Shown here piece by piece: positions 53,070 to 59,715 of a stretch of 59,715 nt of DNA. Each line of letters starts with the position of its first letter. Positions within the stretch are counted from its first letter, which is position 1. Source of the stretch: Pseudoxanthomonas mexicana. GTDB taxonomy: Bacteria > Pseudomonadota > Gammaproteobacteria > Xanthomonadales > Xanthomonadaceae. The translations under genes and the position numbers were made by a program. The notes below the pieces were generated by a model. That model searched no databases. It saw only the letters and a list, made by a program, of their open reading frames with translations, and was not told the origin of the DNA. Where the stretch lies: positions 1-59,715 of the forward strand of contig NZ_LSIF01000086.1 of the NCBI RefSeq assembly GCF_001556105.1. Reading direction: 5' to 3'.

Positions 53070-53999
53070 TCACGGCCGCCCACGATCCAGCCACACGCCC
53101 AACCCCTGCGCATTGAGTTCGATGTCCATCGCGAGCAGGCGCAGCACGTCTTCGTCCGCCAGCGGCACCTGCAGCGCATGTGCACGCTCGAGATACAACG
53201 CGGAGAGGCCGGCCGCGATGCAGCGGTGGCGATCCGCGCGTCCGTCGCAGGCATCGGCGATGGCGACCATCGCGTCGATCTGCTCGTACAGCGCCTGCGC
53301 CAGCCGTGGCACGGCGCCAACGCGGCCGTAGTGGGTCAGGAACATGCCGTCGGGCACCTGCGCGACCATCCGCGCGATGCTGGCCTTCAGCGCAACCGGC
53401 TCGAACTGCACGGGCGTGGTGGTCGGCAGGATGAACGCACCGTTCGGTCCATCCAGTTCTCGGTAGGACAGACCGAAGGTGTCGCCCGTGAACCAGCACC
53501 GGCTACGCTCGTCCCAGATGCAATGGTGGTGGCGCGCATGGCCGGGCGTGTCCACGCACAGCAACGGGCGTCCTGCCAGCATGACGGTCTCGCCATCGCC
53601 GACGATGCGAATGCGCGATTTCGGCACCGGCTGGACGACACCGTAGCTGCGCCGGATCTCCGCTTCCCCGTAAACCGCGGTGGCGCCCTCGATCAGCTTG
53701 GCCGGGTAGATCAGGTGCGGCGCCGCGCGCGGGTGCGCGATCAGCGTGGCGTTCGGCAGGTGCTGCATCAGCAGGCCCGCGCCGCCGGCGTGATCCAGGT
53801 GCACGTGCGTAACGATGAGGAAGTCGACGTCTTCCGGACCCAGTCCCGCCTGTTGCAGCGTGGCCAGCAGGTACGGAACGGAATGGTTGGTGCCGCAATC
53901 GATGAAGGCGCCGCGTCCTTCCTCGACGACCAGGTAAGCGGCGTCGAAATGGTCGCGATGGAACGCGGTGTCGATGGTATGGATGCCGTGGAGGCTCAT
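53070..53999 (-). CDS. MBL-fold metallo-hydrolase
   Basis: A 309-residue metallo-beta-lactamase-fold protein. The metal site is THVHLDHAGG (His65, His67, Asp69, His70), followed by CVDTPGHARHHHCIWDE and FTGDTFGLSYRE, which supply further ligands. The C-terminal 100 residues are helical (LAQALYEQIDAMVAIADAC, HALQVPLADEDVLRLLAMDIE). It resembles the glyoxalase II/lactonase branch, but specificity cannot be read. It has no signal peptide, so it should act in the cytoplasm. Confidence 0.9.
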   Translation of the reverse strand: MSLHGIHTIDTAFHRDHFDAAYLVVEEGRGAFIDCGTNHSVPYLLATLQQAGLGPEDVDFLIVTHVHLDHAGGAGLLMQHLPNATLIAHPRAAPHLIYPAKLIEGATAVYGEAEIRRSYGVVQPVPKSRIRIVGDGETVMLAGRPLLCVDTPGHARHHHCIWDERSRCWFTGDTFGLSYRELDGPNGAFILPTTTPVQFEPVALKASIARMVAQVPDGMFLTHYGRVGAVPRLAQALYEQIDAMVAIADACDGRADRHRCIAAGLSALYLERAHALQVPLADEDVLRLLAMDIELNAQGLGVWLDRGRP

Positions 54000-54094
54000 C
54001 CGCAGGCCTCTGTGGGGACGGATGGCCTGATTCTAGTCCCCACGCCGCGATCGCACGACCCGCCTTTGGTGGAACGGATCATCCGTGTCCGGGA

Positions 54095-54394
54095 TCAAGC
54101 GCGCGACAGCCACCAGCCGCGCAGCGGTACCGCGCAGGTCAGCACGAACAGGAACGCGCCGTACGCCACCAGCGTGGCCAGCACCTGTTTCCAGATCGCG
54201 CCTGTTCCCACATCGGACGCGCCCAGTGCGTAGCCCCACTGCATGCCGATGAAGCTCAGCACGAAGGCCAACACCAATACCGCGATATCGAAGCCCTTGC
54301 GGCGCGCATTGCGCGGCTGGCGCGGGAACAGCCAGAACAGCGACCCCAGCAACAGGAACCACGGCAGGAACAGGATCACCGCGAGATACGGCAT
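54095..54394 (-). CDS. Small unrecognised inner-membrane protein
   Basis: A 99-residue protein with three hydrophobic helices: YLAVILFLPWFLLLGSLFWLF in part, FDIAVLVLAFVLSFIGMQWGY in part, and WKQVLATLVAYGAFLFVLTCAV in part. Basic loops (PRQPRNARRKG) suggest cytoplasmic segments. Its ATG lies 4 bases after the trpS stop, so the two may be co-translated. I do not recognise a family. Confidence 0.72.
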   Translation of the reverse strand: MPYLAVILFLPWFLLLGSLFWLFPRQPRNARRKGFDIAVLVLAFVLSFIGMQWGYALGASDVGTGAIWKQVLATLVAYGAFLFVLTCAVPLRGWWLSRA

Positions 54395-54398
54395 GGGC

Positions 54399-55694
54399 TC
54401 AGGCCTCCGCGGCACGCAGCGTGGCCAGTGCCGCCAGCACGTCGTCGGCCGGCACCTGCAACACGATCTCCGGCGTCTGCATGGCATCGGCCTGTTCGGC
54501 CTGCTTCAACACGCCGATCAGCTTGCCGGCATCCTTGGGCGAGTCGAAGCCGTTGCTCTGCACCAGTACGTTGCCGTCCGCATCGGCCAGCTTGAAATAG
54601 AACCGGCCATCCGTGTCGCGGTACTGCTTGAACACCGGCAGCGCGAGCTTCGACGGCGCGACCTTTGCTTCCACCACCGGCAGCTGTGAAAGGTCGCGCA
54701 GGCCAACGGCATGGCGCAGCTCCGCCAGCAATGGCGTGGCATAACGCTCGCGCAGGCGACGCACGCCGTCGCGCAGGATCGCTTCGATGTCACCGGGTTT
54801 CGCCATCAGCGCTTCGTACTTCTCGCGCAGCGGCGCGATCTCGGCATCGATGCGTTCGAACAGCTGCTGCTTGGCCTCGCCCCAGCCGATGCCGTCGGCG
54901 AATTGCTGCGCGAAGACGCGCGTCTCGTCCGCGCTGGCGAAGGCCTGGTACAGCTGGAACAGCGCCGAGCCTTCGGTGTCCTTCGGCTCGCCGGGACCGC
55001 GCGAGTCGGTGAGGATGGAGAACACCAGCTTCTTCAGCTCATCCCGCGGCACGAACAGCGGAATGGTGTTGTGGTAGCTCTTGCTCATCTTGCGTCCGTC
55101 GAGGCCGGGCAGCGTGGCCACGTTGTCGTCGATCAGCGCTTCCGGCAGGGTGAAGTACTCCTTGCCGTACACGTGGTTGAAGCGCTGGCCGAAGTCGCGC
55201 GCCATCTCGATGTGCTGGATCTGGTCGCGGCCCACCGGCACCTGGTGCGCGTTGAAGATCAGGATGTCCGCGGCCATCAGCACCGGGTACATGAAGAGGC
55301 CGGCGCTGACGCCGGCATCCGGGTCTTCGCCGTCGGCGTTGTTCTTGTCCACCGCCGCCTTGTAGGCGTGCGCGCGGTTGAGGATGCCCTTGCCCGCCAC
55401 GCAGGTCAGGAACCAGGTCAGCTCGGTGATCTCCGGCACGTCGCTCTGGCGGTAGAACCACACCTTGTCCGGCTCCAGACCGCAGGCCAGCCACGTGGCC
55501 GCGATCTCCAGCGTGGAGCGCTGGGTACGCGCGGGGTCCTGCGCCTTGATCAGGCTGTGCAGGTCGGCCAGGAAATAGAAGCTCTCCGCATCCGCGGCGC
55601 GGCTGGCGGCCACGGCGGGACGGACGGCGCCGACGTAGTTGCCCAGGTGCGGCGTGCCCGAGGTGGTGATGCCGGTGAGGACGCGGGTGGTCAT
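54399..55694 (-). CDS. trpS: Tryptophanyl-tRNA synthetase with C-terminal extension
   Basis: A 431-residue class I synthetase from the ATG at 55694. The HIGH-like motif is TPHLGN (14-19), and the KMSKS motif is GRKMSKSYHN near 202. Normal bacterial TrpS ends near 330-340. Here about 95 extra residues follow, with an internal segment GRFYFKLADADGNVLVQSNGF in part and SPKDAGKLIGVLK, reminiscent of a DUF1508 (YegP-like) module. Similar extensions seem to occur in other gammaproteobacteria. Its function is unknown. Confidence 0.95.
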   Translation of the reverse strand: MTTRVLTGITTSGTPHLGNYVGAVRPAVAASRAADAESFYFLADLHSLIKAQDPARTQRSTLEIAATWLACGLEPDKVWFYRQSDVPEITELTWFLTCVAGKGILNRAHAYKAAVDKNNADGEDPDAGVSAGLFMYPVLMAADILIFNAHQVPVGRDQIQHIEMARDFGQRFNHVYGKEYFTLPEALIDDNVATLPGLDGRKMSKSYHNTIPLFVPRDELKKLVFSILTDSRGPGEPKDTEGSALFQLYQAFASADETRVFAQQFADGIGWGEAKQQLFERIDAEIAPLREKYEALMAKPGDIEAILRDGVRRLRERYATPLLAELRHAVGLRDLSQLPVVEAKVAPSKLALPVFKQYRDTDGRFYFKLADADGNVLVQSNGFDSPKDAGKLIGVLKQAEQADAMQTPEIVLQVPADDVLAALATLRAAEA

Positions 55695-55886
55695 GTGCAG
55701 TGCGGGGGCGTGCGGGAAAGCGGCCAGTTTACCGGCTGGGGCCGGGGCATGCCGGCGCGAGGCCTGGGACAAGGGGTCGCAGGCGTTCCCTGCCAGCGGC
55801 TTAACCGCCGCCGGCAACGCCCACCCGGGCAACCCCGTTGTTTCCGGCCGGCCGTTCGCAGCAACGTCCCCACCAGGAGAACGGAC

Positions 55887-56687
55887 ATGCTGCATCGCAT
55901 CCTCGCATCCCTCGCCACGCTGGCGCTGCTCGCCTGCGCGCCCGCCCATGCCGGCCCGCTGGTCGATGTCAGCGTGGTCGACCGCGACACCGGAGAATGG
56001 CTGGCGCAGCATCCGTATCGCGGCGATCTCTGGGTTGCTGGCACGCCTGGCAACCGCTACCGCGTCCGCCTGACCAACACCACGGGCGAGCGCGTGCTGG
56101 TGGTGCTGTCCGTGGATGGCATCAACGCGATCACTGGCCAGACGGCGAACCCCTCGCAGGCCGGCTACGTGCTGGAGCCGTGGCAGACCACCGAGGTCGC
56201 CGGCTGGCGCAAGTCGATGAACGACGTGGCGCAGTTCGTCTTCACCGATCTGGGCGACAGCTACGCCGCGTGGACAGGACGGCCGCGCAACGTCGGCGTG
56301 ATCGGCATTGCCGCGTTCCGGGAAGCCCGTGCCTACCGCTATCCGCAGTACACGCCACCGCCGATCGCGCGCGGATCGATGGAGAAGCGGGCGGAAGCCG
56401 AAGCCGCCGCACCGGCAGGATCGTCGCGCAGCATCGCCGCCAACGACGCGGCGAAGCAGCAGAGCATCGGTACCGGGCACGGAGGCCGCGAATGGGCACC
56501 GACGTCGCGCACCGGTTTCGACCGCGCGACCCGGCAGCCGGAGCAGGTCAGCGAAGTGCGCTACGACGAGTACCGTCGACTGGTCGCGCTCGGCGTGGTC
56601 CCGCGCCGTCATGGACCGACGTGGCGCGATGAAGGCCCGCGCGCATTCCCCGGCGGCTTTGTCGCCGACCCGCCGCGCTACCGCTGA
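55887..56687 (+). CDS. Secreted protein of unknown function
   Basis: A 266-residue exported protein from an ATG with CAGGAG upstream. The signal peptide (ILASLATLALLACAPAHAG) could be cleaved after AHA. A lipobox-like LLAC is less convincing. The body (about 25-150) has VDVSVVDRDTGEWLAQHPYRGDLWVAG in part, YRVRLTNTTGERVLVVLSVDGINAITG in part, and VLEPWQTTEVAGWRKS, suggesting a beta-sandwich. The rest is low-complexity and charged, ending in AFPGGFVADPPRYR. I know no function for this layout. Confidence 0.75.
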   Translation: MLHRILASLATLALLACAPAHAGPLVDVSVVDRDTGEWLAQHPYRGDLWVAGTPGNRYRVRLTNTTGERVLVVLSVDGINAITGQTANPSQAGYVLEPWQTTEVAGWRKSMNDVAQFVFTDLGDSYAAWTGRPRNVGVIGIAAFREARAYRYPQYTPPPIARGSMEKRAEAEAAAPAGSSRSIAANDAAKQQSIGTGHGGREWAPTSRTGFDRATRQPEQVSEVRYDEYRRLVALGVVPRRHGPTWRDEGPRAFPGGFVADPPRYR

Positions 56688-56705
56688 TCCTCGCGCACGA
56701 AAGAA

Positions 56706-56732
56706 GACGGGCCGCATTGCGCGGCCCGTCTC
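56706..56732. terminator. Bidirectional hairpin between convergent genes
   Basis: AGACGGGCCGC and GCGGCCCGTCT form an 11-bp perfect stem with a 5-base loop. It sits between the secreted-protein gene (plus strand) and the CsbD gene (minus strand). Neither side has a long T-run. Confidence 0.7.
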
Positions 56733-56760
56733 GTACTGCCTGTCAGCGTGAGTGCGCGCG

Positions 56761-56982
56761 TCAGTGCTTGAACGTACTGTCCGAACGCAGCGTGCGCTGG
56801 AAATCCTCGACTTCGGTGTTGGCACGGTCACGGTCGTACCCGTAACGCTCCTGCAACTTGCCGGTCAGGTATTCGGCATTGCCTTCCGCGACCTTGAAGT
56901 CGTCATCGGTCAGGTCGCCCCACTTCGCCTGGATCTTGCCTTTCAGCTGCTTCCAGTTACCGGCGATGATGTCCTGATTCAT
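56761..56982 (-). CDS. CsbD-family stress protein
   Basis: A 73-residue acidic, highly hydrophilic protein. It matches the CsbD/YjbJ family: [25 protein letters not shown] in part, [18 protein letters not shown] and a C-terminal helix. Family members are induced by general or osmotic stress, but their molecular role is unknown. A GAGG motif precedes the ATG. It adjoins two entericidin genes. Confidence 0.93.
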   Translation of the reverse strand: MNQDIIAGNWKQLKGKIQAKWGDLTDDDFKVAEGNAEYLTGKLQERYGYDRDRANTEVEDFQRTLRSDSTFKH

Positions 56983-57166
56983 GATGTTGCCTCACATGGT
57001 TGAGCGGCAGGGGGCGCCGCACGTACAGCGTCGCAGGCGTTGCGTTGCGCGACGATCAACCCGACGTCAACACACCATTAGGAATCGCTGAACCGTTCAC
57101 GCACCTGAGCTTGTGCTCTCAACCGTGAACAGGAGAAGTCGCCTTTCGATATCTCGGAAAAAGTAA

Positions 57167-57188
57167 AAGGCCGCCCGGAGGCGGCCTT
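57167..57188 (-). terminator. Terminator after the first entericidin gene
   Basis: AAGGCCGCC and GGCGGCCTT form a 9-bp perfect stem with loop CGGA. On the minus strand it is followed by TTACTTTTT, giving a good Rho-independent terminator 23 bases after the entericidin stop. Confidence 0.85.
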
Positions 57189-57211
57189 CTGTTCTACCTG
57201 GCGGGATCGCG

Positions 57212-57346
57212 TCACTTGCCGGACGCGTCCTCGACCTTCTCGCCGACCTTCTGCACATCCTTGCCAACACCTTTCACGGTGTTGCAACCGGACAGCACGG
57301 CGATGGACAGCAGGGCCAACGCGATCAATGCGGGAAAACGTTTCAT
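57212..57346 (-). CDS. Entericidin-family lipoprotein 1
   Basis: A 44-residue lipoprotein. The signal peptide (MKRFPALIALALLSIAVLSG) is followed by Cys21 in the lipobox LSGC. The mature part (NTVKGVGKDVQKVGEKVEDA) is the entericidin A/B helix. E. coli entericidins form an antidote/toxin pair linked to stationary-phase lysis. A second copy is encoded about 190 bases upstream on the same strand. Which copy plays which role, if either, is unknown. Confidence 0.93.
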   Translation of the reverse strand: MKRFPALIALALLSIAVLSGCNTVKGVGKDVQKVGEKVEDASGK

Positions 57347-57460
57347 GGCAGAACTCCTCGATAGGGATGGAAGGGGGGCGATGCCGGGGCATGCGCCCTG
57401 CCGTCGCGTTCAGCGAGTCTGATTCAACCACACTGGATGGCGACTGACCATGCGGCTCTC

Positions 57461-57494
57461 AAAAACGCGGAAGGGCCGGTTTCCCGACCCTTCC
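57461..57494 (-). terminator. Terminator after the second entericidin gene
   Basis: On the minus strand, GGAAGGGTCGG and CCGGCCCTTCC form an 11-bp stem with one mismatch, followed by GCGTTTTT. It separates the two entericidin genes, so they have separate transcripts. Confidence 0.8.
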
Positions 57495-57538
57495 GTGCGT
57501 CCGCCCCCGGCAGGGAGGCGGGCGTCAGGCAGCGCGCA

Positions 57539-57691
57539 TCAGCACTTGCCGTCCTTGCAGTCCTGGGCCTTGTCTTCGACCTTCTCGCCGACCTTCTGCA
57601 CGTCCTTGCCGGCGCCGGCCATCGTGTTGCAGCCCGACAGGACCGCCATCGAGAACATCGCCGTGAGCAGCAGCATCATTGCACGCTTCAT
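57539..57691 (-). CDS. Entericidin-family lipoprotein 2
   Basis: A 50-residue lipoprotein with AGGAGA before the ATG. The signal peptide (MKRAMMLLLTAMFSMAVLSG) leads to Cys21 (LSGC). The mature helix NTMAGAGKDVQKVGEKVEDK is nearly the same as in copy 1. It has an extra tail AQDCKDGKC with two Cys that copy 1 lacks. This may reflect division of roles after tandem duplication. Confidence 0.93.
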   Translation of the reverse strand: MKRAMMLLLTAMFSMAVLSGCNTMAGAGKDVQKVGEKVEDKAQDCKDGKC

Positions 57692-57835
57692 GTGTCATCT
57701 CCTGGGTGGATGGATGCCGCTGCGCGTGCGTCCCACAGCGCGTCGGCGTGTGCGTCCACCTTCAGCGCCGCGCCGTATAGGGCGCGTGAAGCCTGCGCCG
57801 CGCCGTTCAGTCGCAGTTTTCCCTGGCGCTGCCGC

Positions 57836-58759
57836 TCAATCCCTCATCAGCGTGGACTTGCCGAACAGGCTCTCCACCAGGTCCACCGTCAGCTTGGCCG
57901 TACGGTTGCGGCGGTCCAGCACCGGATTCAATTCGACGATGTCCAGCGATCCCATCAGGCGCGTGTCGGCGATCATCTCCATGACCAGCTGCGCCTCGCG
58001 GTAATTGGGTCCACCGGGCACCGTGGTACCCACGCCCGGGGCAATGCTCGGGTCCAGGAAATCCACGTCGAAGCTGACATGCAGGTGCGTGTTGCTGTCG
58101 ACCCCTTCCAGCGCCGCCTCGAGCGTGCGCTTCATGCCGACCTCGTCGATATAGCGCATGTCGTAGACATCGACCTGGTGGTCCTTGATCAGCTTCTTCT
58201 CCTCCGGATCGACCGAGCGGATGCCGATCTGCCGCACCATCGCAGGGGTGATCGCGGGGGAGTCGCCGCCCAGCTTCGTCAGCGCGTCGGGCCCGATCCC
58301 GCACAGGCACGCCACGGGCATGCCGTGGATGTTGCCCGAGGGCGTGACCTCACTGGTGTTGAAGTCCGAATGCGCATCCAGCCACAGCACGCGCAGTTGC
58401 TTGCCTGCCTGGCGGCAGTGACGCGCGACGGCGGTAATGGACCCCATCGCCAGGCAGTGATCGCCGCCCAGCATGATCGGCAGCCGTCCACGCGCCAGCT
58501 CCGCCGCAGTGGCGTCCATCACGGCGCGGTTCCACGCCACGACCTCATCGAGGTGGCGATAGCCCGCCACGGGCCCGGTCCACGGATTGGCCGGACCCTG
58601 CACGTTGCCGGTGTCGATGACGTCCACACCGCGCGCGGCCAGCGCTTCGCCCAACCCCGCGATGCGCAGTGCGTCCGGACCCATGCGCGCGCCGCGATGA
58701 CCCGCACCGATGTCGGTGGGTACGCCGATCAGGGAGACAGAAGGGAAAGCTCGACTCAT
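57836..58759 (-). CDS. rocF: Arginase
   Basis: A 307-residue Mn-dependent ureohydrolase that splits arginine into ornithine and urea. The metal motifs are GGDHCLAMGS (near 96), LDAHSDFNT (near 125) and SFDVDFLDPS (near 231). The active-site region GVGTTVPGG and the late MGSLDIVELNP are present. The start ATG is at 58759 (MSRAFPSVSLIGVP). Agmatinase and formiminoglutamase are relatives. The overall sequence fits arginase better. Confidence 0.94.
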   Translation of the reverse strand: MSRAFPSVSLIGVPTDIGAGHRGARMGPDALRIAGLGEALAARGVDVIDTGNVQGPANPWTGPVAGYRHLDEVVAWNRAVMDATAAELARGRLPIMLGGDHCLAMGSITAVARHCRQAGKQLRVLWLDAHSDFNTSEVTPSGNIHGMPVACLCGIGPDALTKLGGDSPAITPAMVRQIGIRSVDPEEKKLIKDHQVDVYDMRYIDEVGMKRTLEAALEGVDSNTHLHVSFDVDFLDPSIAPGVGTTVPGGPNYREAQLVMEMIADTRLMGSLDIVELNPVLDRRNRTAKLTVDLVESLFGKSTLMRD

Positions 58760-58855
58760 GGCTACGTCCTGCGAAAAACAGGTGCACAGTCTATGCGGTC
58801 GGCGATGACGGGCCTGTGGCATCGCAGCACGTGCGCGCCAGCAGTGGCGGGAAAC

Positions 58856-58931
58856 TGGTGCCGCTTATCCGAATCGAACGGATGACCTACCGCTTACAAG
58901 GCGGTTGCTCTACCAGCTGAGCTAAAGCGGC
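58856..58931 (-). tRNA. tRNA-Thr (anticodon UGU)
   Basis: A 76-nt tRNA on the minus strand with the acceptor stem GCCGCTT/AAGCGGC, D-loop AGCTCAGCTGG, anticodon loop CTTGTAA (anticodon TGT, Thr), T-arm containing GTTCGATTC and an encoded 3' CCA. It reads ACA codons and other Thr codons by wobble. It lies between arginase and the SPOR gene. Confidence 0.97.
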
Positions 58932-58944
58932 GTGGGGCGCAATT

Positions 58945-59613
58945 CTAGCGCAGCGCGGTGCATTCGAGGGGCTGCGGTGCACCGCTGGACGCGGCACGCG
59001 CAAGCGCGGCCGGATCCACGCCGTCCGCGACGCCGGCATCCAGCCACCACAGGCTGGGGCCGGCACGTCCGACCGGCTGCAGTTGCGCGTCGAAACCTGC
59101 CGTCTGGAGTTGCACGAGACGGCGCTCGGCGGCCTCGCGACTGCGATAACGCCCCAGGGCAATGCCGTTCGCCTGTTCACCCTGACGCACCACAAGAAAA
59201 TCATCGAACCCGGCCGCACCGATGCGTGCAGCGATCGCCTGCGCCTCTTCCACCGACGCGACAGGCGGAATCACCACTTGGTAACCACTGGCGCTGACGC
59301 CGGGGATTTCGCGCAAGCGCGCGCGCAGCAGCTGACCCGCCGCCGCACGCTGCCCCTGCGTGGCGGCGGCCTGGCTCGTATACGGCCCCAGACTGAAGCA
59401 CGCTGTGGCGGCCACCGCAGGTGTCGGGGAGGCCGTGGCCGAGGCAGCGGGGTCGTTCGGCGCCACCGCCGCTTCTTCCACCAGTTGCAGGCGGGCCACG
59501 CCCGATGGGAGGGCGGGCTCGGACGCGGGTGCTGCCACCGGCCGGGTCAGCCACCAGGCGGCGGCACCGAGGTTCAACACGACCAGCAGGACGATCAGGG
59601 CACGGATCAGCAT
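58945..59613 (-). CDS. SPOR-domain membrane protein
   Basis: A 222-residue protein with an N-terminal membrane anchor (about 4-22, RALIVLLVVLNLGAAAWWL), a Pro/Ala linker, then a SPOR-type region (about 70-185, with FSLGPYTSQAAA, YQVVIPPVASVEEAQAIAARI in part and IALGRYRSREAAERRLVQLQTAGFDAQL in part). SPOR domains bind septal denuded peptidoglycan. It follows coaX on the same strand by 19 bases. A poorly conserved tail ends in LECTALR. Confidence 0.88.
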   Translation of the reverse strand: MLIRALIVLLVVLNLGAAAWWLTRPVAAPASEPALPSGVARLQLVEEAAVAPNDPAASATASPTPAVAATACFSLGPYTSQAAATQGQRAAAGQLLRARLREIPGVSASGYQVVIPPVASVEEAQAIAARIGAAGFDDFLVVRQGEQANGIALGRYRSREAAERRLVQLQTAGFDAQLQPVGRAGPSLWWLDAGVADGVDPAALARAASSGAPQPLECTALR

Positions 59614-59632
59614 GCGGTGATTCTAGCCGCGG

Positions 59633-59715
59633 TCATGCGGGCACACCGAGCCGAGCCCACATGGCCAGTCCTTCCAGTACCAGCGTCGGGGCCAGCTCCG
59701 CCTCCTGCAGTGACG
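59633..59715 (-). CDS. coaX: 3' end of type III pantothenate kinase (partial)
   Basis: The last 27 codons of a minus-strand gene read SLQEAELAPTLVLEGLAMW then ARLGVPA and stop at 59633. The pattern (L)xPTLVLEGLA is the C-terminal signature of CoaX, the type III pantothenate kinase of CoA synthesis. The SPOR gene follows it. The rest lies beyond the window, so this is a partial gene and a moderate-confidence call. Confidence 0.65.
   Translation of the reverse strand, partial: SLQEAELAPTLVLEGLAMWARLGVPA

Noticed and set aside
51399..54233. A 944-codon plus-strand frame across the M28 and MBL genes
   Set aside because: It covers two well-supported minus-strand genes and contains no recognisable domain.

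Overview
The window is a high-GC chromosomal segment of a gammaproteobacterium in the Xanthomonadaceae (Pseudoxanthomonas, Lysobacter, Stenotrophomonas or a relative). The evidence is a virB/virD4 cluster of the Xanthomonas bacteria-killing type (X-T4SS), gene content typical of that family (hppD/hmgA with a divergent marR, a Trp-synthesis operon with extra genes, branched-chain keto-acid dehydrogenase, entericidins, a CoaX-SPOR pair) and copies of the 22-bp GTGGGAGCGACG-type REP repeat. The genus cannot be fixed from sequence alone.

Region 1 (1-14.7 kb) is the secretion system. One long minus-strand operon runs from a promoter near 12.05 kb through a small coupled gene, virB7, 8, 9, 10, 11, 1, 2, 3, 4, 5 and 6, and ends in a tandem array of secreted DUF4189 paralogues at the left edge. 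Divergent from it are a coiled-coil, single-membrane-pass protein and the coupling ATPase virD4. VirB7 is long, with a globular C-terminal (N0-like) domain, and no relaxase is present. Both points favour an interbacterial killing machine over a conjugation system. No effector with a C-terminal VirD4-recruitment domain lies in the window.

Region 2 (14.8-23.7 kb) holds a zinc-ribbon protein and a minus-strand tryptophan cluster: trpE, a threonine-aldolase-like PLP enzyme, trpG, trpD, an ABM-fold protein, trpC and a HAD phosphatase. A YegS-like lipid kinase, rpe and a membrane-anchored J-protein follow. Region 3 (23.9-35.1 kb) has purC, an SMR efflux pump, a DUF962 protein, an atypical SDR, a complete six-gene Mrp/Pha-type cation/proton antiporter operon with fused A and B subunits, a CaCA-family antiporter, a lipoprotein and an unknown protein.

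Region 4 (35.1-43 kb) is aromatic amino-acid catabolism and uptake. hppD and hmgA are separated by a DUF559 nuclease-like gene that lies exactly between 40-bp inverted repeats. A divergent MarR regulator sits beside a perfect 14-bp palindrome. A POT peptide transporter, an AbgT transporter and tryptophan 2,3-dioxygenase follow. Region 5 (43-50.2 kb) contains a large secreted ExeM/NucH-type nuclease with DUF11 repeats and the E1alpha, E1beta and E2 genes of a branched-chain-type 2-oxoacid dehydrogenase. A REP unit is translated inside E1beta, and a diverged copy appears to be translated in the E2 linker.

Region 6 (50.3-59.7 kb) has a VOC protein, a BLUF photoreceptor, an M28 peptidase, an MBL-fold hydrolase, trpS with a C-terminal extension, a secreted unknown protein, a CsbD protein, two tandem entericidins (44 and 50 codons), arginase, tRNA-Thr(UGU), a SPOR protein and the 3' end of coaX.

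The strongest leads are the DUF4189 array at the end of the X-T4SS operon, the inverted-repeat DUF559 cassette, the REP units translated within the dehydrogenase genes, and the unrecognised small genes beside virB7 and virD4.
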